Source: Nectonema munidae (taxonomy: Eukaryota > Nematomorpha > Nectonematoida > Nectonematidae). From it: a DNA stretch of 64,000 nucleotides. This document shows positions 42,260 through 53,460 of this stretch, in pieces. Position 1 is the first letter of the stretch. Every line of letters begins with the position of its first letter. Under the pieces are notes generated by a model, which worked only from the letters and a program-made list of their open reading frames with translations, ran no database searches and was not told the origin of the DNA. A program made the translations under genes and the position numbers. Location of the stretch: contig JAUIRK010000129.1 in the NCBI GenBank assembly GCA_030549495.1, positions 422,001 to 486,000 on the forward strand, in the 5' to 3' direction.

Positions 42260-43789
42260 TTAAAAAAGGATTTCTTCTTTCAAGAATTTACCCGTTTCGA
42301 AGCGTTTGAATGAAAACTTGGAGAGATCGATAGAAGCAAATTTTACTTGATATATAAATTCAGCTAAGCCGCGAGCGATAGCTGGACTGTGCTGAAGACC
42401 TCTGCCACAAAAGCCGGACGCGAAGATCATCTCCTCGACAAATGGATGCATACCAATCACAGGATTTTGATCGATGTAATTGAAATCAATTAATTTACTC
42501 CAAGCATTCACAAGCTCGCAGTCTCTTAGAAAAGGAATCCTTTGCGTGATAACTGGTCGTAGTTCTCTGTAGAAAAAGTCGCTCAGTGATTCTTGATCAG
42601 AAGTAACTTCATCGTTTGGAGTGATAACGATGACGTAAGCGCCCATATTTCCCTCTTTTTTGATGAGAAATCCAGAAGAATCCACAACGACTGGGAAATT
42701 AAGAACAAGCCCTCTCTTACTGTTCACCACAAAGAAATATCTCTTCTTTCCTTTGACTGGGAGCGGCATTTGTGTTTCAATCAACTTGGAGTCAGGATGA
42801 ATGCCCGCTAATTTGGCAAGTTTAGCAGATTCATCGCCTGTCGCGTTGATGACGAAAGAGAAGCAGACGTCATGCAGACCTTCGCCATTCTTCAGTTTGA
42901 TGACCGCATTCTCGAGACTGTCTTGCCAACACATGCCCTGGCTGGTTTTGATGCAGTGACTCTGTCGCGTGCCGAACTCAACCACCTCTCCTTCCACGCA
43001 GATCAGGTTCATGTCCCGACTCTTACACTGGTACAGTTCGTGGAGAGCAGCAGGATCAATGCAGCCGTCGTTGTAGAAGCCCAAAGCAGCCAACGCGATG
43101 CCTTCGCGCGAGAGCCAATCAAATTTCTGCTTGAGCGCGTCGTGCGTCAGGATTTCGATGCAGCCATCCAACTTTTTCACCTTCTCGCAATTCGAGTACA
43201 AGTTTTGTGCCTCGTTCCCCGCTCCCGAAGCCAAGTACAAAAAGCCACACGGATTCATGCGTATGTGGGAAGAAGCGCTTCTGTCTTTGTTCTGCACAAT
43301 GTACTCGTCATCGGTGGAAGTGAAGTAGTTGTCGATGTTGCGGAAGAAGTGGGCAGCGAAAATGGACATCTCGGTATTTTCCTTCACTTCAAAGATCTGG
43401 TGGTAGAAGCCGATGTCCCTTCTCACGGATTCTCTGCTCTTCTCAAAGTCTCTGTCCACCAAGATTACAGAATACATCTTTCCCAATTTTTCCTTGAGCC
43501 AGTAGCCGATAGAAGAGCCAACTATACCCCCGCCAACAATCAGGGCATCGCAACGCATGTTATCCAGAGAAATGTCTTGGTGTTGCAAATACTTTGGACA
43601 AATGGGCATGTCTTGGAACTTCAACATTTCTTTGCGATATAATCGTATAAAAACTCTAATTGCCCTACTAATATCAAATCTGTCTTCACAAGCCGGTTCA
43701 TCGATCTTCTTTGTCGTAATGCCTGTCTTGTAAAGTTGCTTTAGTCGCTCTGAAAACGCCTTCAAAATATTGCTTTGAAAAAGTTTCAT
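42260..43789 (-). CDS. FOXRED1: FOXRED1-like FAD-dependent oxidoreductase, single exon
   Basis: A 509-aa frame from the ATG at 43789. A leader of about 75 residues with basic and hydrophobic patches fits a mitochondrial precursor. DALIVGGGIVGSSIGYWLKE (about 82-101) is the dinucleotide-binding GxGxxG fold for FAD. FDWLSREGIALAALGFYNDG (about 222-241) is a DAO-family block close to the FOXRED1 sequence, and FVINATGDESAKLAKLAG (about 310-327) is another. The C-terminal ASGFCGRGLQHSPAIARGLA and IDLSKFSFKRFETGK match FOXRED1 specifically rather than sarcosine or dimethylglycine dehydrogenases. In the known family the protein assists assembly of mitochondrial complex I. It is GC-richer than its surroundings and has no introns. 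On the minus strand AATAAA (plus 42249-42254) directly follows the stop. Confidence 0.93.
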   Translation of the reverse strand: MKLFQSNILKAFSERLKQLYKTGITTKKIDEPACEDRFDISRAIRVFIRLYRKEMLKFQDMPICPKYLQHQDISLDNMRCDALIVGGGIVGSSIGYWLKEKLGKMYSVILVDRDFEKSRESVRRDIGFYHQIFEVKENTEMSIFAAHFFRNIDNYFTSTDDEYIVQNKDRSASSHIRMNPCGFLYLASGAGNEAQNLYSNCEKVKKLDGCIEILTHDALKQKFDWLSREGIALAALGFYNDGCIDPAALHELYQCKSRDMNLICVEGEVVEFGTRQSHCIKTSQGMCWQDSLENAVIKLKNGEGLHDVCFSFVINATGDESAKLAKLAGIHPDSKLIETQMPLPVKGKKRYFFVVNSKRGLVLNFPVVVDSSGFLIKKEGNMGAYVIVITPNDEVTSDQESLSDFFYRELRPVITQRIPFLRDCELVNAWSKLIDFNYIDQNPVIGMHPFVEEMIFASGFCGRGLQHSPAIARGLAEFIYQVKFASIDLSKFSFKRFETGKFLKEEILF

Positions 43790-44238
43790 TGTATTCTAAT
43801 AAGTTTGACATCACACTACTGCCAAGTTCTTCTTAATCTTGAATAAAAGGATATGTTAAGATGGGGAATAAAAGTTATATGGCAAGCATGGACAAACCCA
43901 TCATGTTTTATAATAAGGACATTATGAGAAAATTCTTCAAACAAAATGGAGTGTGAAAACCTAACAATTTTTTTATTTCGATTACTAAAGTGTTCATGAT
44001 CATCAGAGAGTGAGAGAGAGATGAGAACAGAGAATAATATCTCATTAGGAAAAGAAAAATATTATAATCGTATTTAAATTAAGTTTTTATTTTTTAGATT
44101 TATTATTTGAAAATTTTGATAGCGAGAAAATGTTTTCTGTCACCTTTGATGGGTTTTTTCGATAATAATTTTCCATAGTATAAGAGGGAAATGAAAGAGC
44201 AGGGGGAGTGAAATAAATTACGCGTTACCATACATTAA
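43790..44238. other. FOXRED1 upstream region
   Basis: AT-rich, without coding signal. A GAGAGTGAGAGAGAG patch lies at about 44005. The FOXRED1 promoter should be here, but no specific site can be supported. Confidence 0.4.
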
Positions 44239-44366
44239 CCATTAAGTCCCAATACTCCCATTTGGGAACATAAGTAATTTCATCTTCGTCTGCTTTTTTC
44301 AATGACTTAATATAAATCGTCTGCGTTTTTTTTAAATCTCGTCTGATTTTTATGGTACTTAATGGG
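44239..44366. mobile_element. TTAA-flanked MITE
   Basis: TTAA at 44235-44238 and 44367-44370. Ends CCATTAAGTCCCAA and, inverted, CCCATTAAGTACCAT. CCCATTTGGGAAC near the left end and CGTCTG repeats near the right end are shared with the MITE at 48461. 128 bp. Confidence 0.82.
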
Positions 44367-44942
44367 TTAAGCGGTTGATCTAGAAAAAAATTTACCTCTG
44401 GGAGATTTTATAACACTTTTTCTGAATATTCTATATGTGTGTGTAATATTCTGTCCACATTGTTACCCCTTCTTTTCGCAATTATTCACGTATCAAATTC
44501 AGATTATACTGTGAATAACTTCAATGTTACTATTCTTCTATTATTATTTCTTGCATCCATGGTTGGTTATGCAATGTTTGTTGTATCTCTATATCACTCC
44601 TTTTTTTTTTTTGAAAAAACAGTTCTTTTTCTGTTGAATAAAAGCTCCAGCGTTCAGTCTTTCTTTCACAACATTTAAAACATTTTTCTAAAGTAACCTT
44701 TTTGTGAATACTCTGTTGACCATCGCTTATTCAGAAAATACGAATCCTGCACTTCTATAATTCGGCCATTTAAATAAAATCCTAACATCGTTTACTAGGA
44801 ATTAAAACTATTATAAAAATATTTATAAAAAAATAAAGCACAAATGAACAAAATCACGCTCTGTTAAAAGTAAGTAAAACAAAGAACTTCCATTCAAAAA
44901 ATCCTGTTCTAAAACTTTCTATTCATTCTCAGAAATTTTTCC

Positions 44943-45535
44943 AAAGATCTAGAAGATTCAGTTGGTCATTTTTTATGGTATGATTCATAGTTTCTTTCAA
45001 ATAATGGTTCTTTTAAAGTGATTTTCCAAAAAATTTAAGATTTTTCTATTATTTTCAACTATTTTTCCAACGTTTTCTTCCATTTCAGGCACATTATTAT
45101 CTTCGTTTTGCTCAGGTGAATAAATGTGGTGCTTTTGCAATTTTTTTTTGATATTTTCAAATTATATCGGTAAGAGGTGTTCCGTAGCGCTAAAGTAAAA
45201 AGTGTCTTTACAGATAAAAAATTACAGAGTTCGAACTCTAGACTCATTACCAGTGTATATATGATACGCCTATTTTTGTGAAGTTTAAATTTTTTGCGTT
45301 AATTTAAAAAAAAATCATTTGTTAGCATTTTATTGAGTTCTGTATTTGAATATTGAAGTTTTAAGACTTTTTTTAACTTCCGTTAAAAGAGGTATATTTA
45401 CAAATTTTTAGAGTCGATAAAGAGTTAATATATCAATAAAAATTTAATTGAGATATTCTAGACTTAAATAGTATAATGTAATGAGATGGTTAGCTACACT
45501 TTTTATTCCAATTTTCCATACGCATATACCTGTAT
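44943..45535. repeat. Dispersed repeat, copy 1 of a direct pair
   Basis: About 590 bp matching 47281-47735 in the same orientation. Shared landmarks include ATAGTTTCTTTCAAATAAT, TTTTTCCAACGTTTTCTTC, GCACATTATTATCTTCG, and TAGACTTAAATAGTATAATG at the right. On the minus strand both copies read a short acidic peptide (EQNEDNNVPEMEENVGKIVE here), suggesting that the parent was coding. SINE copy 3 lies just beyond its right end. Confidence 0.75.
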
Positions 45536-45552
45536 TTATGTTTGATAAAGGT

Positions 45553-45690
45553 ACCTTAGGGTTTTTCATCGAAAAGGCACAATTGCACCGCTTGTATCGA
45601 ACTATGAGGAAAGTAGGCTTGATGCGGGATCGAACCCAAGACCTTGAGTTATCGAAACCAAGTATGTAACCAACCTTACTCACGCCCCCT
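45553..45690 (-). repeat. tRNA-derived SINE, copy 3 (best preserved)
   Basis: On the minus strand it starts at a GGGGGCGTGAGTAAGGTTGG head, has GATAACTCAAGGTCTTGGG and a B box GGTTCGATCCC (plus 45626-45636), then AAGCCTACTTTCCTCATAG and GTGCAATTGTGCC. Likely target duplications are AAAGGTACCTTAGGG on one side and AAAGATACTTTAGGG on the other (two differences). Confidence 0.78.
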
Positions 45691-45719
45691 AAAAGCTAAA
45701 GATACTTTAGGGTGATATT

Positions 45720-47280
45720 ATTATGTTTGTTAAATTATTCGTAGCAATTTTGTTATTCCTATATATTTTTTTTTAATTTAACTCCATTCCTCTCTTAGCT
45801 AAAAAGGTTCTGTATCTGCGCTTGACATTGTCCCATATAATAAAAAAAACTAAATTCTAAAAAGATTTTTGACAAAAAATCGCAAACTGTAAATATTTGA
45901 AATAAAATAGAAAAAAATCAAAAAAGGAAAAGTATTTATCTTTTATATATTTTATTTTAATTATAACTGTTCTATTTATAACAAAAAAATGTTGTTTTTA
46001 TTGTTTCATATTATATAAGACTTATTTTTGCCTAAGCTTAAAAATACCTGTTTTAAATATAAAATTCAGATAAAGCACCAAATCATTTCTTTTCACATGC
46101 TCATATTTTTTTTATAAAAGAGCACCAAAATGTATGAGAAGCCTACTTCTTCGATCTTGAGAGTAGTTTGCCTTTGGTGAAACTTATCTGATGCACCTCC
46201 CATACATAAGCGACCTATGCTGGTTTACAGGCAACTGCAAGATGCCCGGCATTTTTGCGATAAAAAAAAAGCTTAAATATTTAATATATCAAAAAATTTA
46301 TTCCTATCTGCTACATAAATATAATTACTTGTCCTGTTTAGTTTCTTTTTTCATAAAGTAAAATTATTTCATAGATTATTATAATATAACCTAGATAGGT
46401 GCATGTAAAAAACTACAGTAAAAGTTCAAGATTTCGCGTTGACTTTGCAATAACATTTTTATTAATATCAGGGAAGGATACAAAAGAGGATTTCATCTCC
46501 TTTTACGAGTCAAATAAAGAAAATTAGAAGAGGAGATAAACACAGAATGGCAACGACTAAAAACATACTGGTCAATTTCAGTCTTTTTACTTCATACATC
46601 ATAAACAAAAATTTCCTACGCTTACATGCGCTTTCCTTTTTTTCTTTTTTTACTCAATAATCCTTTTAAACTTTTTCTGAGAACACTCATTAATTTGAAA
46701 AGGATTTGACAAACGCATTATATCCGTATAGTTTACAATTTTTTACAATTTATAAAATTAGTATACTTTATTTAGATTAAAAAATGCTTAATAATAATGT
46801 TCACCTGGGGTCCAAATACAACACTTAAAAGGTCTGAATTCGGACCGCGGGCCACCAATTGAGTACCTCTGGTTTAGATATTACTTTTTCTCATGAGGCA
46901 ATAAAGCAATCACCATTTGCAATGCAACAAAGCTCCATAGATTTTAAAGGAAGTCAGAAAATTTGATGTGGTTAATGGAATTAATAAATCTGAATATCTT
47001 TTTCAATGCTGGCTGAATAAAAATGCTCGTTTGCAAAGATTGGGCTGATTTTGTTTTATCATTACCGGCTACGAATATTGAAGGCATTAGCTAAGTTAAC
47101 ATTAAACATTTTTTAGCCTATTTAAATTACGTTATTACATCTCCAAATTATTTTCCGAATCTCGATACTTTTCTAAATATCTTATTTTTTATTCCGATAC
47201 GATTTTACGTTCCGAAAATAAATTAGGTTGAGAAATACGAAATTTCTTTTCGTATCCTAACGTAAGCCACCACTGTTACA
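45720..47280. other. Gene-free stretch with a lone hAT end
   Basis: AT-rich. At about 46,790-46,862 a GC-richer patch ends GGACCGCGGGCCACC then AATTGAGTACCTCTG, the right terminus of a hAT-type element; no left partner was found. A piece at 47,215-47,260 recurs near 11,040. No coding evidence. Confidence 0.5.
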
Positions 47281-47735
47281 AATTTAGAAGATTTAGTTGC
47301 TCATGTTTTTGTTGTGGAGCATAGTTTCTTTCAAATAATAATTGTTCTTTAAAAGTGATTTTTGAAAAAAGCTAAGATTTTCTACCATTTCAAATATTTT
47401 TCCAACGTTTTCTTCAATTTCAAGCACATTATTATCTTCGGTTTGCTCAAGTGAATAAAATGTGATGCTTTTGGAAATTTTTTTTTGATATTTTCTAGTG
47501 GTTACTAGAAAATAATATATATTATATAATTTATATTTATATTATTATAGAAAATAATTTCCACTATTAATGGGTTACTTTTTTTTTTATTTTGGTCAAA
47601 AGAGGTAATTTACCAATTTTTTATCAGCCATTAAAGAGATCATCAATAAAAATTTAATCGAGATATTTTAGACTTAAATAGTATAATGTAATATTGGTTT
47701 GCTACACTTTTTATTCCAATTTTTTATACCTGTAT
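47281..47735. repeat. Dispersed repeat, copy 2 of a direct pair
   Basis: The partner of 44943-45535, 2.3 kb to its right. The minus strand here reads EQTEDNNVLEIEENVGKIFE where the other copy has EQNEDNNVPEMEENVGKIVE. The middle differs by a TA-rich expansion near 47,515-47,560. Confidence 0.75.
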
Positions 47736-48229
47736 TATTAAGTTTTGGGCGTTTTGGAGTGCTATTTGAAGTTATGGGGGCTGCAAAATAAGCATCCGCC
47801 CCGGGTGGCATTAAAAATAATAAGAGACGCAGGGATGATTAGGGATAGATATTCGAAGAGTTATATTATGTTTAATAAAGTGTGATTTGTTTTTGAGTAT
47901 AACCCTTATAACTTTACAGCTAAAAATTGATAGCGCTTACTAATTTATACTACAATAACTCATCACAAAAATTAAGACTATAAAAGCTTGTGTAGAGGTT
48001 CATACTTGTCAAAACTTCACACATGAAATTTTTGAGTAAGCAAAACTTTATAACGAACTATAAGGCAAATAGCTGCATCTAAAGATAAATCATCTTTTCA
48101 ACGTGATAGTATACTTGTTTTAAACATGGCTGCAATATACAGAATTTTTTTTTAATTTTTTTTTAGATAATATTGGAGTTTTGAACGAGGTGACAAGAGA
48201 TTCCTTTCTATCGAAATAGATATAAATCC

Positions 48230-49790
48230 AAGCTTGATACTACAAAGTGAAAGAAATACATTGCAGATGACTGCAGCAAAGCTCTAGATGCTATGACATT
48301 GAGAAAAGAAGAAACGCACTTTCATATACTTAAAAGCATTTTGTCTAGACGTATAAAACAGTCTGGTGACCAAGTGATCCTTGGAGAAGAAATTGATAAT
48401 CTCTTGGTTAAAAGACTTATTGCGCTAAATGGGGTTATCCTTTAGATTCTTTGGATTTAACCCATTTACGACCAATGTTCCCAAAGGGAACGCAGACGAA
48501 TTCCTACTTTAAATGGAATTAAATAGGAATTACTAAAGTCGTCTGATTTGCTTGGTCTTAAATTCGTTAAGAATAATAGTTAAATCATACTTGGATCAAT
48601 GGGGAATGAAGATAGAAAATTTAATGATAACATGCGAGGAAAAGAATTGACGATGAGTTTTCTGAAAAGACACAAAGATATATTAGCTCAAAGAATATGC
48701 CAAAAGATTAAAAGATGTAAAGCACCAATTTCATTAGAAATAATAAATTCACACTTTGATAACTTAGTTGATATGATGTTCCAGTAGAGAACATTTTGAA
48801 TTACGATGAAACAAATTTAAGTGATGATCCTGGCCAAAAAAAGATCATTACTAAAAAAAGGTCTTCTTTGATGTATGCTGGATGTGCTAATGGTCACATG
48901 TTGCTGCATTACGTGCTTTATAAAGCCACTAACATGTATGATCTTTGGAGCAATGGTGGACCAAAGGGAACCCGTTATAATCGAAGCAAATCAGATTTGT
49001 TTGATATACGTTGTTTCACTGATTGGTTTAACACGCTTGCTTTCCTTTCCATACATCAAAAAACTTCCTCGTAAAAAAGTGAGGCTTAGAAATAATTTGA
49101 GCTCACATCTTCCTTCTAAAGTTATCCAAAAGTGTGAGGACAATATAGTATTTTGTTTTTTTGCCTCATCTACTCCAACCTCTAGACGTGGCTTTTTTCG
49201 ACCTTTAAAAGGAGCTTGGCATAAAGATCTTCAAAAGTAGAAGAAAGGTTCTAGACATAAAATGTCATATATTGCAAAAGACGCGTTTCCTCAATTGCTA
49301 AAAGAATTGACTCAAGAAGTAAGAAATAATGCCTATGAAAACATAAAAGCTGAAAATTGGACTGTACCTCTCAATAGAAAAAAAGTTCTCAAGCACTTGA
49401 CATATGAACAATCAAATGATGACATTGGTATAAACCAAGTGGCAACAGCTAGTGAAATCGATGCAAGTTTCATAGATTTGCTCAAAGAGATGAGATATGA
49501 AACACAAGCTCCTAAGCTATAAAATAAAGGAAAAACTTCATGTAGAACCGGGGAAAAGTGTGACAGATGCAAGACATGATTTAGACTTTTGAAGAATCTA
49601 GGAATGAATTTAATGAATATGGCGCTGATTTCTCATCTTTAGTTGACGAAGGGGAAGACTCCAACAATGAAACACTCAGTGATGACGAGGAAAATCACGT
49701 AGTGAGAGAAGAGACATCAGCTTCTTATCTGGCATTACAACACAAGTTGAAAGAAGAAAGATTATTATTTGGATTGCTCATCTATCAAAT
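48230..49790 (+). pseudogene. Tigger/pogo-type DDE transposase, decayed, split by a MITE
   Basis: Pieces follow the order of a Tigger-like (DDE_1) transposase common in arthropods. Before the MITE: CSKALDAMTLRKEETHFHIL and RRIKQSGDQVILGEEIDNLL (about 48270-48425). After it: TMSFLKRHKDILAQRICQKI, then NYDETNLSDDPGQKKI (48796 on) with the first catalytic Asp and its NYDET context, NGGPKGTRYNRSKSDLFDIR, RNNLSSHLPSKVI (second acidic block with D replaced by N, in a different frame), and FFRPLKGAWHKDLQK. The C-terminal part is at 49262-49522, followed by an acidic tail to about 49,790. Several frame changes and stops are present, so it is inactive. An uninterrupted relative would be about 450-500 codons. 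Confidence 0.85.
48461..48566. mobile_element. TTAA-flanked MITE inserted in the Tigger copy
   Basis: TTAA at 48457-48460 and 48567-48570 flank 106 bp with ends CCCATTTACGACCAA and, inverted, CGAATTTAAGACCAA. The inner palindrome GTTCCCAAAGGGAAC and CGTCTGATTTG are shared with other copies. It splits Tigger coding sequence, so the TTAA duplication is well supported. Confidence 0.9.
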
Positions 49791-49936
49791 CAAAGTTGAA
49801 CGGCATTCAAATTTGTATAATTTTATTTTTTATCAAAACTTAATGATATATTGCTAAAAACTGTTGATTTTGAATAAAATAAGAGTTATATTTGGTGCTT
49901 TTTTAAAAACACAAATTCCGATAGAGAAGAAATTCG

Positions 49937-50671
49937 GGTACTTTCCTGTTATAGCCCCACCACCCCAAAATGTTATAAAACATGTATTAAAGTACACAAA
50001 TGTATAATAAAAAACAAGTGAAAAATCTTTTAATCTGTAGGTGGATAAAATTCAACCATATCAAAAAGAATCGCATCAAACATATTACCACCATATATAA
50101 TCGAAGATGAATGACGCCAAAGAAACTCAGCTAAATATCCAGATAGCATCTCTCGATTAGTTCCACATTGCCTCTTGTTTCTTACCTTTGCAGAACGCCA
50201 CACACGCTCAATATGTTGAGTATGGACTCTGGTTTTGGGATCCACAAAATTGCGGCTGTGATTTACTATCTGATGTCGGTAATTTGGCACATCTTTAACA
50301 CCTTCATCGTTAATTGTACGATAGGCACGCCAATCATCGGAAAATATAGTCGTTCCGGGACGTATGTATTGATTGATGAGTGGCCTCTGTTCTTGTTTCC
50401 TCCTCCAAAAACAAGATTCATCCGGTGTCCATTTGCACATTTCCGCTCCAACTTAACGATTCCACGCTCTTGCAGGTAGGTGATGCATTTTTCTTCGTTG
50501 TCAAGTTTTCGAATCAATTTCTTTAAATTTTCCATTTATGGGTTTTTTTTTATGAAAAAGGTTTTGATTAATGATATATAGTAAGTTTAATGTAGGTTAG
50601 GTTAAAACAATACAAGAATATTTATCGTGGTAGAAGAGCGATGGGTGGTGGGGCGATAACAGGAAAGTACC
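49937..50671 (-). mobile_element. Merlin element with 29-bp inverted ends and a perfect 8-bp duplication
   Basis: The flanks GAAATTCG (49929-49936 and 50672-50679) are identical. The ends GGTACTTTCCTGTTAT, one differing base, then GCCCCACCACCC match at 28 of 29 positions. The minus strand encodes a Merlin (IS1016/ISXO2-like) transposase in two overlapping frames. At 50266-50535 is an N-terminal segment with CITYLQERGIV and KCANGHRMNLVF (part of the zinc ribbon). At 50030-50440 is the catalytic C-terminal half with LINQYIRPGTTIFSDDWRAY, FVDPKTRVHTQHIERVW and AEFLWRH. The piece between the ribbon and the catalytic half is missing compared with usual Merlin proteins of roughly 250-300 aa. The copy is therefore a short deletion derivative that needs transposase from elsewhere. 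Confidence 0.93.
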
Positions 50672-50679
50672 GAAATTCG

Positions 50680-51249
50680 GTACAAAAGTAAATTTATGCG
50701 GTGATTAAGAAGTCAGTTTTTTATTTTAAAAAAATTGTATTAAAGCTATTACTAAAACGATATAGCTAAAACGAATTTGCAATACTTATTTAAGAAATAC
50801 ATGTTAAAACCAATGATTAAATATGTTATCTAACGTTTGAAAAAGTTGTACAAATATGTGAAGATATAAATGTGTTCAAATCTGTCCCTTATCCCATCAT
50901 TTTACAATAAAAATTATATTTGATAAAAATTCATTTTTTGTCCCTCAATTTTTAAATTTTCATTGGGCTCTAATGAATGATTTACTCTCTTTAAACTTTT
51001 GGAGGCAGAAGTAAGATAGTCTTGGTCAAAGGTTCCAAAGCTTTTTCCATTAATGAAGCCATCTCAACGTCATTATATTTTTTACGACTGCCATCAGAAA
51101 ACGAGACCAAATTCTTAATCATACCATATCATGAAAACGAAAACTTAATTTATTTAAGGTTCAATAATAGCTACAATAAATTTTCTTAATAGCATCATGT
51201 ATATCTTGTTAAAAATACGCATTCTTTCATCAGAAAGAGAATACATCAT
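50680..51249. other. Gene-free stretch
   Basis: AT-rich, with no gene and no recognisable ends; it leads into a right-end fragment of the TTAA element. Confidence 0.45.
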
Positions 51250-51465
51250 TTTTTTCGTCCATTTTAAAATTTTGTTGAAAAATATTAACTTTTGATTTCG
51301 ATCCACAGTTTTTAACATGTGAGGATGATTCAACTACCATGAAAATGGTATCAAAATATACAGCTAGCAATTTCAGGAAAAGTCAGATAATGTAAAGCGA
51401 TATAGTTTGGCCAATTTAGTACAATAACTTTTCAGTGTGCAGGGTTTTAAGCTCCCGAACAATTT
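51250..51465 (+). repeat. Right-end fragment of the TTAA element
   Basis: It matches 26200-26370: GATTCAACTACCATGAAAAT, ATTTCAGGAAAAGTCA, then CAGTGTGCAGGG in place of the G-run end. Same orientation as the complete element. The outer inverted end is degraded. Confidence 0.7.
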
Positions 51466-52689
51466 TAAGGTACCCCAAAAAGCTTTCCATTTCAAATAAC
51501 GGCTCATTCAAGTCTGCCGAAGTTTATATTTCGATATAAGTACATTAATTTTTACATCTCTATCAAAACTCTACTCCTTTTATTGTTGTACCTCAATATC
51601 GGAAAATGTATTATTCACGATATTAATTACTCTATCTATATATAATAGAATATCTATCATTGACCTTAAAAGTCAGTACATTTAAAGAAAAAATAAAACA
51701 AAAAAAACGATTCAGAAGACATTTTATACTAGTTTGAAATTAAATTGAGGAACCATAGCCATTTTAAAAACCAAACAAAGCGGAAAGCAAAAAAAATCAT
51801 GTGAAAATATAATAATCAATGTTTTCAATTATTTTGGATGTATTATAATATATTGTAATAATTTCAATGTATTTAATAATTAGACTTCCATAATCAAGTG
51901 CTGGGGGAGGGGGCGTAAGGTGCCTCCTCTATTTTTCGCGGAAAATGCTGGGAAAATATATAGTGTTATGTTTCAGATATTAATAAGTTTTTATAAATAT
52001 TTTCAATGTTACACATATATATTTTAACTATTCTAAATTCAGTGGGTCTATTTATTTTTATCAAAATCAATAAAAATTGATTTATATTTGATAGCTAATC
52101 TCAAAAAATAACTTTTTATTTAAATAATTATATAAAGTTTTTTACACATATATACCCATTTTCAAGTGTGCTGAATTCAGTGGTGATATTTATTTTTTAT
52201 GAACATTATTCAAAATTGTCAAAAAATTGATTTATATATGAAAGCTTATCTCAAAAAGAAACTTTTTATCTAAGAAATTATATCAATTTTTTACACATAT
52301 TTACCCATTTTCAAGTGTGCTGAATTCAGTGGTGATATTTATTTTTTATGAACATTAATCAAATTTGTCAAAGTTTTTTACATATATATACCCATTTTCG
52401 AGCATACTGAATTCAATGGTGATATTCATTTTTGTATGAAAATCAATCAAACCTGTCAAAAAATTGATTTATCTCAAAAAGAACATTTTATCAAATAACT
52501 AAATAAAGTTTTTTACACATATATATCGATTTTCAAGTACGCTCTGTTTACTGGTGATATTCCTTTTTTATAAAAATCAGTCAAACCTGACTAAAAATAA
52601 TTTAAATATGACAGCCCATATCAAAATTAAATTTTTATGTTTATAAAAAGTTTTTTATACATATATACCCATTTTCAAGTATGTAGGTA

Positions 52690-53460
52690 GGTAAGTAGGT
52701 AGGAGATAACTAAGCACTATCCAACGTTAGTTGCATGCGAGAATTGCTGGATAAAAGCGAAATAGAAAGTAGTATTAATGGAGCAACGTCTAAAATAGAT
52801 AAGTTAATTTAAGGTAGATTGGGAGTTCATATTAATGGTTATTCGTATGACGCTGTGTTAAGAAAAGATGTTGTCTAATGAGATTGGATTAGATTTTGGA
52901 AGGTGTTGACCATAGATTTAGTTGATAAATGTGGAAATGAGATGAATGATTTTGGAGTGGGATAGAAGTGGTAATAGGGAGGAAGGGAGATCTGAGAAGT
53001 GTAGTAATTTAGTATCAATGATTTTAATGCGTTGAAGTGAAAATATTGAGGAGTTTAGAATGATGTTGTTAGGAGTTTCAATGTGGGGGCATCCAAATTT
53101 GCAAAAAGGTTTGGAGTGTAGTTCTATGTTGAAAAGGTATGCATAGCATGTGCAATGTGAGCTGAACCATCGTATTATGTTACGTGGAAGTGTAAAAGTT
53201 GTACTCAGAGTGAATTGGGCTCAATTTGAAGCTATGTTGTTAAGCCATTCATTTGTGATTGAGTTATTTAGGAATGGTTCGAAAGTTAATAAAGGGAAAG
53301 ATGGGTGTAGAAAGTATTGTGAAGATGAGAGGGTGGAATTTGATGGGTAGTCGACTAAGAAGTTTTCAAAAGAAGATGAATAAGAGTGACTCCAAAAGAG
53401 TTTGATTGTGAAATGTTTACTAAAGTTGATTCGTTTTTCAGCTAGGCTTAGTGTGGAGAG
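52690..53460 (-). pseudogene. Non-LTR retrotransposon RNase H/C-terminal fragment
   Basis: This purine-rich stretch translates on the minus strand to TCYAYLFNIELHSKPF then CKFGCPHIETPNNIILNSSI (about 53,060-53,150). That is the C-x-x-GC-xxxET-xx-(H/N)-IL pattern found after the RNase H domain of many non-LTR elements. Flanking residues (SHSKIIHLISTFI) fit the usual hydrophobic end. It is highly degraded, and the clade cannot be assigned. Confidence 0.5.

Noticed and set aside
42872-43642. A 256-codon plus-strand open frame
   Set aside because: It is antisense to the FOXRED1-like gene and shows no recognisable domain; the minus-strand frame is longer and matches a known family throughout.
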